Source: Pelobates cultripes
Taxonomy: Eukaryota; Chordata; Amphibia; Anura; Pelobatidae
Length of the DNA stretch: 64,000 nt
Assembly (NCBI GenBank): GCA_933207985.1
Contig: OW240912.1
Coordinates: 105,001,334-105,065,333 of the forward strand
Direction: 5' to 3'
Below the pieces are notes generated by a model. That model did no database searches and was not told the DNA's origin. It saw only the letters and a program-made list of their open reading frames with translations. Numbering within the stretch: position 1 is the first letter of the stretch; every line of letters begins with the position of its first letter. Position numbers and translations under genes: made by a program. Shown in pieces: positions 34,497-43,804 of this stretch.

Positions 34497-35460
34497 ATCA
34501 GGTAAGTGAGGCATGGGGGGCAGACTATAGATCAGAGAATCAGGGAACTGAGGCATGGGGGGCAGCCTATAGATCAGGGAAGTGAGGCATGGGGGGGCAC
34601 CTATAGATCAGGGAATCAGGGAAGTGAGGCATGGGGGGCAGCCTATAGATCAGGGAAGTGAGGCATGGGGCAGCTTATAGATCAGGGAAGTGAGGCATGG
34701 GGGCAGCCTTTAGATCAGGGGAGTGAGGCATGGTGGGGCAGCCTATAGATCAGGGAAGTGAGGGAGGGGAGGGAGCCTATAGATCAGGAAAGTGATGGAG
34801 GGGAGAGACAGCCTATAGATCAGGTAAGTGAGGAATGGGGGGAGAGAGCCTATAGATCAGGTAAGTGAGGGATGGTGGGGGGAGGAGAGAAAGCCTATAG
34901 ATCAGGTAAGTGAGGGATGGTGGGGGGAGAGACAGCCTATAGATCAGGTAAGTGAGGGATGGTGGGGGTAGACAGCCTATAGATTAGGTAAGTGAGGCAT
35001 GGGGGGAGAGACATCCCATAGATCAGGGAAGTGAGGCATGGGGTGGCAGCCTATAGATCACGGAAGTGAGGCATGGGGGCAGCCTATAGATCAGGGAAGT
35101 GAGGCATGGGGCAGAATATAAATCAGGGAAGTGAGGCATGGGGGCAGCCTTTAGATCAGAAGAGTGAGGCATGGGGGGCAGCCTATAGATCAGGGAAGTG
35201 AGGAAGGGGAGAGACAGCCAATAGATATGGGAAGTGAGGGAGGGGAGAAAGCCTATAGATCAGGGAAGTGAGGGAGGGGAGAGACAGCCTATAGATCAGT
35301 TAAGTGAGGAATGGGGGAGAGAGCCTATAGATCAGGTAAGTGAGGGATGGTGGGGATGGAGAGAAAGTCTATAGATCAGGTAAGTGAGGGATGGTGGGGG
35401 AGAGACAGCCTATAGATCAGGTAAGTGAGGGATGGTGGGGGAGAGACAGCATATAGATGA
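34497..35460. repeat. VNTR, about 32-42-bp unit (cctatagatcaggtaagtga)
   Basis: There are more than 20 units of agcctatagatcagg(g/t)aagtgagg plus a variable G-rich spacer. The unit and about 180 bp of preceding sequence (gtgtatggagagagacaggg, then ggggagcagcacatgcagcc) recur at 51340-51790. Confidence 0.9.
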
Positions 35461-35469
35461 GGTAAGTTA

Positions 35470-35472
35470 TTT

Positions 35473-35507
<35 letters not shown>

Positions 35508-35703
35508 GGTATATATATTGATATAACTGTATATATGTATGTATATAGATATATATTATTTCGTTCTATGTGTATTTTGATATCAATATATATAAATATC
35601 AAAATACAGTTAGAACGAAATTTATTTTATATTTAATCAATAGCATTCTACGTGTATTGTATATATATATTGATAATAAAATACACAGACAGTGTATGTG
35701 TAA

Positions 35704-35763
<60 letters not shown>

Positions 35764-35771
35764 TTAGATTA

Positions 35772-35825
<54 letters not shown>

Positions 35826-35835
35826 TGTGTGTGTG
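35470..35835. repeat. TA and GT microsatellite cluster
   Basis: TA runs at about 35482-35508, GT followed by TA at 35705-35761, and TA again at about 35782-35821. Tyr/Ile-alternating open frames here are artefacts of the repeat. Confidence 0.95.
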
Positions 35836-36265
35836 TGTATAATTTGTATTTTAAACTGTTTTGAACTTTTATTTTTATTTTTTTAAGGCAGCAGGGGGAG
35901 TACCTGTCACTACAGGAACCCCCCCCCCCGCTGGCACTGCTGTGATAGGCTATGCCATCAATGTGATCGTGAGGTCCTCGCAAGGACCTCACGATCAAAT
36001 AGCCCAGGTGGGTCAGAACGGCAGCAGGGGAATTCCCTGGGATGCCAGGTGAGTCCCCCCACCGCGATCGCCGGCATGGGATCGCTGGCGAGCGGGTAAG
36101 TGAATAGGACGGTGGGTACGTGCTATGCCGCCTGCTGGCGTTCAGAGCCGGGTCCCCACACCAGCCATCCTTAAGTGGTTAAATAACCCTGTATGAGTAC
36201 ATTGTTTAGGCTATGGCAAGTGACGTGTGCATGCCCTGAGTGAACCTTTTGTAGTGTCCTGGTAG

Positions 36266-37190
36266 TTTTTTTTTTATATCTTTATTTAACTTTATTGAAA
36301 CATTTTGTTTATAAATATTCAGAAAAAGACAGCCATACAGATGTATCATTTCAACAAAGTGCTACGGAATTTGTTGGCGCTATAAAATTCCAATAATAAT
36401 AAACATATAAGTAGTGCAATATTTTATGAATACAATCAATAATATCATGAAGAAAAAAAAAAAAACATTGCACATAATCTACAAAAACACATAGAAAGGG
36501 GAGGGAGGGAGGTGGAAGGAATTACTTTCCTGCTCCTCTTTCCCTCCCACTCAATTCCCATAGGTCGCTAGGAGAGAAGAGAGCCTTGCCATATGATACA
36601 GTAAAAACACCCCTTAGAATCCATTAGATATAATTAGTTACAGTCTATTTTTTATTCTCTTTAACCAGTTATTCCATACGTTGCATTTTTTCCCCATGAA
36701 TTTAGTAGATTCATTTGTATTTGGGACTTTAGTTGATTTGTTGCTTTATGTCAAGTAGGTTTATTAGTTAAATTCCAATTTTGTGTGACAACCAATTTGG
36801 TATGCAAGATTAAAATTTTATCTGATTGGAACATTTTTGGCCAAAACATGTGAAGGAGTACTTCCTCTGGAAACCAATTTAATTCAAATTTAGTTGTTTC
36901 TAATATCCATTTATAGGTCTCACTCCAAATCTCATTAATTTGTTCACACTCCCACCAAATATGCATATATGCCCCTTTCAGTTTGTTACACCACCAACAT
37001 ATATCTGAATAGGATGAAGAAATGTTTGCAGTTTTGGTTAGAAGCCTGGTGGTGTTTCTATGGCAATTAAATAAAAAAAAAATGTACCTTTGTCTTGGCA
37101 TGCTTACAATTTGCAAAAATAACACTAATCCCCTGACTAGAAGCACCATTAAAACATTTTAACTTTGATAACAGTTATGCCAAAATAGCA
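36266..37190 (-). pseudogene. L1-type LINE, ORF2 C-terminal fragment and 3' tail
   Basis: The minus-strand frame 37149-36751 encodes 132 residues typical of the end of L1 ORF2. They include ICWWCNKLKGAYMHIWWEC near residues 52-70, a Cys/His-bearing motif found downstream of the reverse transcriptase, then INEIWSETYKWI and LNWFPEEVLL. The 3' end lies near 36266-36306, where the plus strand shows a T-rich tail and, on the minus strand, an AATAAAG signal. Upstream ORF2 and ORF1 are absent (5'-truncated). A LINE tail fragment at 36357-36402 sits inside the 3' UTR. Confidence 0.75.
36357..36402 (+). mobile_element. Fragment of a gcgctatataaat-type LINE tail
   Basis: agtgctacggaatttgttgg followed by cgctataaaattcc and AAT repeats matches the tail at 13387-13443. 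Confidence 0.45.
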
Positions 37191-37618
37191 TTTACTAGTG
37201 TCCATATCTAATCAGTCTTGCTGAGTTAAATTAGTTGAAAAACTCTCATAGAGAACTAGTGACATGGAATGGTATTAATAAGATATACCAAGCAACTTAT
37301 GGGCAGAATGCCTACCCTAGGCATAGGATTAGCATATTTCCATATCTGTTGCTCCATTTTCCTACCCATTCAATACTTGGCAGTACCTGTCACCACATTT
37401 AGCAAGTTATAGCTGTTGACTGCCTGCTGGTTCAATAAGTAGCAGGATAGTATCATACTGGTACTAAAAAGTCAGTTGCTAACAGCTTACATTGTTCACT
37501 TTGGGAAGAACTTCCAACTGGATCCAACTTTGTCACTATATTTACTAGCTGCCTCTAACAGGGCTATTTACTAAAGTGAAAATTACCAGGAATTAAGAGT
37601 GGATTTCACATTTAAGTC
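37191..37618. other. Intergenic, no feature recognised
   Basis: Pre-insertion flank of the chromovirus; no gene seen. Confidence 0.45.
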
Positions 37619-37623
37619 CATAG

Positions 37624-38192
37624 TGTCGGGATCCCGCGGGCGGCTGCGAGGGGAGGCTGCACTCCGCTCGCAGTACTCACCCTCCAGCCGTCCGCGGTCC
37701 CCTCCTCCTCGTGGGTCCGGCGAGCGGCATCCTTCCAGCCTCGGATGCCGCCCGCCGTTCCCTCCACGTCCCCCAGCGGCAGCATACATGACGCTGCACG
37801 CTGGGAGACCGCCAGGTTTATACACGCCGGGGTCAGTCACCTGACCCGGCATTAAAGGCACAGTGCCTTAATCACAGTGGGAGGTCCAGATATCTCCCAC
37901 GTGTGATTGTTAATTCTGATTGGAAATTATCCAATCAGAATTAACCTGATGGTTTAAATACTTACCTTTCCTGTTCCTCCCTGCCCTGTTGTGGTCTTTG
38001 CTTGCTAGTATTGCTACTTACCTTGTGTTCTGGTTACGTACTCTCTGGCTTGTTTATCTGACTCTGTGACTTTCTCCTACCCTTTGACCTTGGCTTGTTT
38101 CACGTTATTCTGTCTTCTGGTTCCCCTTACTCGGCTTGTCTCCTGACTATTCTGTGTGTGCTTAGCCCGGCCACTCTAAGGTCCGGTACGGC

Positions 38193-38227
<35 letters not shown>

Positions 38228-38256
38228 CAGCGTGTTGGGTTCCCAGAATCGTGACA
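37624..38256 (+). repeat. 5' LTR of the chromovirus (633 bp)
   Basis: It runs from TGTCGGGATCCCGCGG to AATCGTGACA. A TATA-like tttaaatac lies at about 37955, followed by a pyrimidine-rich stretch. A GT microsatellite at about 38198-38226 is longer than in the 3' LTR. The first 180 bp are strongly G/C-rich with CpGs. Confidence 0.93.
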
Positions 38257-38272
38257 TTACAACAGGGCCATA

Positions 38273-39196
38273 ATGGAACCTGCTGACATACCACAGCTCC
38301 TAGTTAATCAAGAGGCTAGAATGGATGGCTTGGACCACCGTATGGATCAGTTTGCTCAAGCTCTGCAAACCATACTGGCTCGTACTGCACACTTGCAACC
38401 TGCCATTCAGGAGGCTGCTGCTGCTGTGCCCGAACCCATTCCCACTCCAGTACCTGTTCCCGCTCATGTAGTTCACATGACGCCGCCACAGCGCTACAGC
38501 GGTGACCCAGCATTGTGTCGTGGTTTCCTCAACCAAATCAACATCCATTTGGTAATGAATCCACGTTCCTATCCCACTGACAGATCTAAAATTGCCTTTT
38601 TGATAAACCACTTGTCCGGGAGAGCTTTAGCATGGGCCAACCCCATTTGGGAAAATACGTCTCCTATGTCATTTGCAGATTTTCTGACAGCTTTCAGACG
38701 CACGTTTGATCAACCCGGTAGGGTTGCTTCTGCTGGCAAGGCTCTGCTTAGGGTCCGACAGGGTAACAGATCTGTAGCAGATTACACTATCGAATTCCGT
38801 ACTCTAGCAGCTGAAGTGGTTTGGAATAATGACGCCCTCGTAACAGCCTTTCAGGAGGGTCTGGCCGCTTATATACTGGATGAAATAGCATCCAGGGAAT
38901 TGCCTGCTCTTCTAGATGATGTTATAGACTATGTGATTCTTATCGATAACCGTATTAGAGAGAGGCGTAGCCAAAGACGTTTGGATACACGGGTGTTACC
39001 TGCTCTACCCAGTACTTCACTGCTAGCATTACCCGCTCCTAGGCAACCATCCCCTGAACCCATGCAGTTGGGTGCTACGGGGTTAACTGAGGCCGAAAGA
39101 GCGTACCGTAGAAGGGAGGGCTTATGCCTTTATTGTGGGAAGAGGGGGCATCACTGTAAAGCCTGCCCTAAAGTACAGGGAAACTGCAGCACCTAA
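38273..39196 (+). CDS. gag: Gag polyprotein of the chromovirus (307 aa)
   Basis: Gag assembles the retrotransposon particle and binds its RNA. The frame opens 17 nt after the LTR with Met-Glu-Pro-Ala and is intact to TAA at 39196. Residues 1-45 look coiled (MDGLDHRMDQFAQAL). Residues about 70-220 form a capsid-like retrotransposon Gag domain with FLINHLSGRALAWA, FRRTFDQPG and FQEGLAAYI, as in sushi-ichi and in the domesticated PEG10/RTL genes. A CCHC zinc knuckle, CLYCGKRGHHCKAC (C-x2-C-x4-H-x4-C), sits near residues 285-298. The end of the frame overlaps the frameshift signal for Pol. No stop or frameshift is seen, so this gene may still be translatable if transcribed. Confidence 0.9.
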   Translation: MEPADIPQLLVNQEARMDGLDHRMDQFAQALQTILARTAHLQPAIQEAAAAVPEPIPTPVPVPAHVVHMTPPQRYSGDPALCRGFLNQINIHLVMNPRSYPTDRSKIAFLINHLSGRALAWANPIWENTSPMSFADFLTAFRRTFDQPGRVASAGKALLRVRQGNRSVADYTIEFRTLAAEVVWNNDALVTAFQEGLAAYILDEIASRELPALLDDVIDYVILIDNRIRERRSQRRLDTRVLPALPSTSLLALPAPRQPSPEPMQLGATGLTEAERAYRRREGLCLYCGKRGHHCKACPKVQGNCST

Positions 39197-39240
39197 GGCC
39201 TAGAGAGGGGTTGGCCTCAGGTGTTATGACTTTGTCCCCT
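39178..39240 (+). promoter_or_regulatory. -1 ribosomal frameshift signal: slippery GGGAAAC and pseudoknot
   Basis: The heptamer GGGAAAC (39178-39184) is in the right phase: gag codons read GGA AAC, preceded by G. After a 5-nt spacer, 39190-39200 (cacctaaggcc) pairs with 39213-39223 (ggcctcaggtg), leaving one mismatch. In the 12-nt loop, agggg (39206-39210) can pair with cccct (39236-39240), giving an H-type pseudoknot. Gag is in the frame of 39182 and Pol in the -1 frame, which stays open through the overlap. The site is therefore the expected route to Gag-Pol. Confidence 0.85.
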
Positions 39241-40083
39241 CATATGTCCATCTCCAGACCATTTATTACGGTTTCTCTTTTGGTCAATAAAACCACTATA
39301 ACAACCAAAGCCCTGATCGATTCGGGTGCGGCAGACAACCTTATGGATGAGACCTTTGCCAAAACCGCAGCCCTGAATTTGATCCGAAAGGAGACACCCT
39401 TGGCCGTTGAGGCCATAGATGGTAGACCACTGGAGAAACCTCTGGTGACTCATGAAACCCAGGAAATAGTTATGTCTGTGGGTGTTTTGCACAAGGAGAA
39501 GTTAACCTTCCAAATAATTGACTCCCCTACAGCCTCCATCGTTCTGGGTTTTCCCTGGTTAGTTAAACACAACCCTGTTCTTGATTGGGGTTGTTTAGAT
39601 ATACTCTCCTGGGGGGAATCTTGTCAACGAGACTGTATGGCTCATGTACGTCCTGTTTGTTTACTTAACGTGCCCACGGCTAAACCACTCTCGGTTTCTG
39701 TCCCTTCTGTTTATGCAGACCTTGCCTTGGTTTTTGAAAAGAGGGAGGCAGATAAGCTACCTCCACATCGTGAGTATGATTGTGCCATAAACCTCTTACC
39801 GGGTACTATGCCTCCTAGGGGAAAGGTCTACCCTCTTTCTGAAAAAGAGAACCAGATCATGGAGGAGTACATACGGGAATCCCTAAGAAAAGGTTTTATT
39901 AGAAGGTCCTCCTCTCCTGCTGGTGCTGGTTTCTTTTTTGTGGCAAAGAAGGAGGGCGATTTGAGGCCATGTATAGACTACAGGGGTCTAAACAATATAA
40001 CGGTTAAAAACGCCTACCCTATCCCCCTCATCACTGAGTTGTTTGATCGTGTTAAAGGTTCTAAATTCTTCACCAAATTATAA
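39181..40083 (+). pseudogene. pol: Pol part 1: aspartic protease and N-terminal reverse transcriptase
   Basis: This is the -1 frame entered from the slippery site; it is open to a TAA ending at 40083. The protease active site is visible as ALIDSGAADN near 39310-39345, matching the D-S/T-G-A signature of retroviral-type aspartic proteases. VLGFPWL and LDWG follow. The reverse transcriptase begins with LPPHREYDCAINLLPG, then YPLSEKENQIMEEYI, GFIRRSSSPAGAGFFFV and LRPCIDYRGLNNITVKNAYPIPL, as in Ty3/gypsy. The frame then stops where motif A should be. Compared with the family, a short stretch of about 17 nt is missing at about 40080, which removes the motif containing the first catalytic Asp and shifts the frame. 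Confidence 0.85.
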
Positions 40084-40575
40084 CCTTGTCCGTATAAAGG
40101 AGAATGACGAGTGGAAGACAGCCTTCAACACACGCAGTGGGCATTACGAATATCTGGTCATGCCTTTTGGACTGTGTAATGCTCCTGCCGTGTTTCAGGA
40201 CCTCATAAATGATGTCCTTAGGGATCTATTGCATGTCTGTGCTGTGGTGTACCTTGACGACATACTTGTGTATTCTCCTGATTTGAAGTCACACCATAAC
40301 CATGTTAGGATGGTGCTCAAAAGGCTATTGCAGAACGGACTCTACTGTAAGTTAGAAAAATGTTTATTCGATCAGACCTCTGTGCAATTCCTAGGATATA
40401 TCATTACTGAACAGGATTTCAGTATGGACCCTGCTAAATTGGAAGCTATACTGTCCTGGCCACTTCCCCAAGGACTGAAGGCTATCCAGCGTTTTATAGG
40501 ATTTGCCAACTATTATAGGAAATTTATAAAAAACTTTTCACCACTTATATCTCCTATAACGAAGCTGACAAAAAA
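40079..40575 (+). pseudogene. pol: Pol part 2: reverse transcriptase palm and thumb
   Basis: After the deletion, the sequence continues in another frame. It shows YLVMPFGLCNAPAVFQ (motif B), VVYLDDILVYS (motif C with the catalytic YLDD), CLFDQTSVQFLGYII and [13 protein letters not shown], the Ty3/gypsy thumb region. The frame is lost at an A6 run (40570-40575), where one missing A is the simplest explanation for the change back to the protease frame. The tail of this open frame beyond the run (to 40699) is out-of-frame translation. Confidence 0.85.
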
Positions 40576-41214
40576 GGTCTACACCCTAGGGTTTGGACTC
40601 CTGAAGCCCTTAAGGCCTTCGAAACCCTCAAGAAGGCATTTGCCTCTGCTCCAGTGCTGCACCACCCTGATCCTTCTCTTCCCTTTGTTATGGAAGTAGA
40701 CGCCTCAGAGTCGGGTGTGGGAGCCGTACTGTCACAGAGGTTGTCTTATGACAAACCCCTCCATCCCTGTTGTTATTTTTCTAAAAGGTTGTCTGATTCA
40801 GAGAAGAATTACGATGTTGGGAACAGGGAACTATTAGCTATTGTGTTAGCTTTTAAGGAATGGAGGTACTTATTAGAGGGTTCTAGACACAAAATTATGG
40901 TTATAACAGATCATAAGAACCTCTCCTATATAGCTGATGCTAGAAGGTTATCTGCCCGGCAGGCTAGATGGTCTCTATTTCTCTCACGCTTCCAATATGT
41001 TATTACCTATAGACCTGGTTGCCGTAATGCCAAAGCTGACGCTATCTCTCGACAGCATGAACCAGTAGAATTTGTTAACCCGACTCCTGAACCTATTGTA
41101 CCTGCGTCTCAGATAATAGCTGCTACCCGTTTGGTTGTTTCTTCACCTTTCCTTGATAGTATTAAGACATACCAAACCCAAGCACCCCCTGAGACGCCGG
41201 TTGGTAAACTATAA
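40576..41214 (+). pseudogene. pol: Pol part 3: RNase H
   Basis: RNase H removes the RNA strand during cDNA synthesis. In the original frame, the connection region ([16 protein letters not shown]) leads to [17 protein letters not shown], where the first acidic residue lies. [14 protein letters not shown] and [10 protein letters not shown] follow, as in gypsy RNase H, with NAKADAISR near the end. A TAA at 41212-41214 interrupts the frame. The same frame continues immediately with recognisable Pol sequence, so this is a nonsense mutation and not the natural end. Confidence 0.85.
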
Positions 41215-42525
41215 GTTGAAGCAAATGACAGAAAAAAGTTGTTAACTTTATTTCACACCGCCAAAACTGCTGGTCATCCGGGGGTTACCAAAATCTACAA
41301 GGGCTTCCTTCAACAGTTCTGGTGGCCTTCACTCAAGCGAGACGTAGTGGAGTTTGTTCAGGCTTGTCGGGTCTGCACGCAGTGTAAGTCCCTTAATGTG
41401 AGACCCCAGGGTTTACTGATGCCTCTATCTATACCCAAGAAACCATGGACCCACTTATCCATGGATTTCATTGTAGACCTCCCTCTTTCTGATGGTCAGA
41501 CGGTGATACTGACTGTGACGGATAGGTTCTCTAAAATGGCGCACTTTATTCCGCTTAAGAAACTGCCTTCTGCGGTTCAGTTAGCTCAGGTGTTTGCCAA
41601 AGAAGTGTTCCGATTGCATGGGGTACCTCAGGATATCGTATCTGACAGGGGCCCTCAATTTGTCTCTCGGTTCTGGAGGGGCTTTTGTGCTGAGATGGGG
41701 GTCTCCTCGTCGTTCTCTTCCTCCTATCACCCGCAATCTAATGGTGCGGCCGAACGTGCTAATCAGTCTGTGGAATTGTATTTGCGCTGCTTCACTAATG
41801 CGCACCAGGATGACTGGTCTCGCCTTCTTCCGTGGGCTGAATTTGCCAGGAATACGGTGTCTCATTCGTCTACTGGCTTAAGTCCTTTTGAGGTTGCTTA
41901 TGGGTTTCGTCCTTCTGTCCTTCCCGGTGCGTTCTCCGACAAGGGAATGCCCGCCTTGGACCAGCACCTCGCCTCTTTGCGGAAGACGTGGGATCAGGTC
42001 CATGTTGCGCTGTCTCGTTCAGCAGCTGCTCAGAAAAAGTTTGCTGATCGCCGTAGGGTTGCGGCCCCTTCTTATGTTTCGGGTGATAGGGTATGGTTGT
42101 CCTCCAGGAACCTCCGTCTCAAGGTTCCCTCGATGAAATTTGCCCCCAGGTTTCTTGGTCCCTTCAAGGTGTTACGTAGGGTTAACCCCGTTTCCTACTC
42201 CCTTGATCTGCCTCCTTCCATGCGTGTCCCGAACACGTTTCACGTCTCGCTTTTGAAGCCCTTGCTGTGTAACCGGTTCTCTCGTCCCCTCGGGCGGCCC
42301 GTTTCCCCTTGCACTGTCTCTGACGACGTGTACGAGGTGGCTGCCCTTCTCTACTCTCGTGTTTCTAGGGGTCGGCTGCAATATTTGGTGGACTGGAAGG
42401 GGTACGGCCCTGAGGAGCGGTCCTGGGTTTCGAGCTCTGATGTGCACACTCCCTCTTTGGTCCTCTCATTTCATGCCCGCTTTCCTTTGAAGCCTTCCGC
42501 TTCCCGCCCTCCGGGCGGTCTTTGA
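41215..42525 (+). pseudogene. pol: Pol part 4: integrase with C-terminal chromodomain
   Basis: This is the same frame as the RNase H, separated from it by one stop codon; the open frame from 41239 gives 428 codons. The zinc-binding HHCC domain shows HTAKTAGH and CRVCTQC. The catalytic core shows the D-D-E triad in MDFIVDLP, SDRGPQF and GAAERANQ. The GPFKVLRRVNPVSYSLDLP region matches the usual gypsy C-terminal domain. The last 70 or so residues form a chromodomain (VYEVAALL, LQYLVDWKGYGPEERSWV), which in chromoviruses is thought to guide integration by binding histone marks. The frame ends at 42525, 11 nt before the 3' LTR. The domain itself carries no visible lesion. Confidence 0.9.
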
Positions 42526-42536
42526 GGGGGGGGTAA
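42524..42536 (+). promoter_or_regulatory. Polypurine tract of the chromovirus
   Basis: gaggggggggtaa lies directly before the 3' LTR start TGTCGGG, in the position of the plus-strand primer. It overlaps the end of the Pol stop codon. Confidence 0.8.
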
Positions 42537-43163
42537 TGTCGGGATCCCGCGGGCGGCTGCGAGGGGAGGCTGCACTCCGCTCGCGGTACTCACCCTCCAG
42601 CCGTCCGCGGTCCCCTCCTCCTCGTGGGTCCGGCGAGCGGCATCCTTCCAGCCTCGGATGCCGCCCGCCGTTTCCTCCACGTCCCCCAGCGGCAGCATAC
42701 ATGACGCTGCACGCTGGGAGACCGTCCAGGTTTATACACGCCGGGGTCAGTCACCTGACCCGGCATTAAAGGCACAGTGCCTTAATCACAGTGGGAGGTC
42801 TAGATATCTCCCACGTGTGATTGTTAATTCTGATTGGAAATTATCCAATCAGAATTAACCTTATGGTTTAAATACTTACCTTTCCTGTTCCTCCCTGCCC
42901 TGTTGTGGTCTTTGCTTTCTAGTATTGCTACTTACCTTGTGCTTCTGGTTACGTACTCTCTGGCTTGTTTATCTGACTCTGTGACTTTCTCCTACCCTCT
43001 GACCTCGGCTTGTTTCACGTTATTCTGTCTTCTGGTTTCCCTTACTCGGCTTGTCTCCTGACTATTCTGTGTGTGCTTAGCCCGGCCACTCTAAGGTCCG
43101 GTACGGCACCTTTTGTGTGTGTGTGTGTGTGTGCCAGCGTGTTGGGTTCCCCGAATGGTGACA
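42537..43163 (+). repeat. 3' LTR of the chromovirus (627 bp)
   Basis: It runs from TGTCGGGATCCCGCGG to AATGGTGACA and is about 98% identical to 37624-38256. The GT run (about 43114-43132) is shorter than in the 5' LTR. Confidence 0.93.
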
Positions 43164-43226
43164 CATAGTAGTTGACCTAGAAGCATGGTTGACTTGGAGA
43201 ATTTTCCCAGTTCAAATGTTTTACCC

Positions 43227-43804
43227 TTAAATGGAAACTATGGTCACCAGAACAACTACAGCTTATTGTATTTGTTTTGGTGAGTAGAATTAGTCCCTTC
43301 AGGCTTTTTGCAGTAAACACTGTGTTTTCAGAAATAAAGCAGTGTTACCATTACAGCCTAGGGATACCTCAAGTGCCCACTCCTCAAATGGCTGCAAGAG
43401 GTGCTTCCTCGGCAGTGCTGCACAGTGTGCAGGACTGCCATTCAGTATCTCCACCCTCTGCATGGAGACACTGATCTTTCCTCATAGAGATGCATTGATT
43501 CAGTTCATCTCTATGAGAAGATGCTGATTGGCCAGGGCTGTGTTTGGCTTGTGCTGGCTCTGCCCCTGGTCTGCCTACATGACAAGCTCAGTCAATCCAA
43601 TATTTTCCTATGGGAAAGCATTGTGATTGGCTCAGAGAATCACTTCTGATGTCAGCCAAAGAGGCAGATCCAGCAGCAGCAGCAGCAGCCTGGAATAAAG
43701 GTAAGATGTTACTATATTAAGGGGGAAAGGGGTATTTTAGTGTTTTTAACGCTATAGGGTCAGGAAAACATATTTGTGTTCCTGCCCCTTTGGTGTTCTT
43801 TTAA
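43227..43804. mobile_element. T2/Kolobok-like MITE, 578 bp
   Basis: It is bounded by TTAA at both edges: TTAAATGGAAACTATGGTCA on the left and GGTGTTCTTTTAA on the right. It contains an imperfect palindrome around catagagatgcattgattc and an AGC trinucleotide run near 43671-43688. It is the reverse-oriented relative of the MITE split by the Penelope element at 53148. Confidence 0.65.

Larger units (their letters stand above)
33925..36182. mobile_element. Palindrome-module repeat, copy 2, expanded by VNTR and TA tracts
   Basis: It reads in the opposite orientation to the copy at 21373. Its first 330 bp contain a large hairpin in which cttagtcacaaacactggcc is mirrored by ggccagtgtttgtgactaag-type sequence (33965-34075), then the ttcattcctgggctacca module near 34157. 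It continues through a VNTR (34497-35460), TA/GT microsatellites (35470-35835) and a G/C-rich block with a ggtcctcgcaaggacc hairpin near 35971. It ends CCTTAAGTGGTTAA at 36182, a variant of the TTAACCCCTTAAGG terminus. Confidence 0.65.
37624..43163 (+). mobile_element. Ty3/gypsy chromovirus (sushi-like LTR retrotransposon), 5540 bp, structurally complete
   Basis: Order: LTR, gag, -1 frameshift signal, protease, reverse transcriptase, RNase H, integrase, chromodomain, polypurine tract, LTR. A perfect 5-bp target duplication, catag, flanks it at 37619-37623 and 43164-43168. The LTRs differ by about ten substitutions, two single-base indels and GT-repeat length, about 98% identity, so the insertion is fairly recent. 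The terminal chromodomain and a Gag capsid region like that of PEG10/RTL-type domesticated genes place it with vertebrate chromoviruses related to sushi-ichi. I see no standard TGG primer-binding site directly after the LTR; the sequence there is ttacaacagggcc. Pol is broken, so the copy is not autonomous. Confidence 0.93.

Noticed and set aside
34497..35460. Possible CRISPR-like regular repeats
   Set aside because: Units are directly adjacent with no unique spacers of constant length, and the DNA is vertebrate nuclear sequence.
35417..35998. Tyr/Ile-alternating frames
   Set aside because: Translation of TA and GT microsatellites.
41581..42447. Frames on the other strand and in other phases within the integrase region
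   Set aside because: Shadows of the pol coding sequence; only the plus-strand frame from 41239 shows integrase motifs.
43671..43688. AGC trinucleotide run as a possible coding poly-Gln or expansion locus
   Set aside because: Short and inside a non-coding T2-type MITE.
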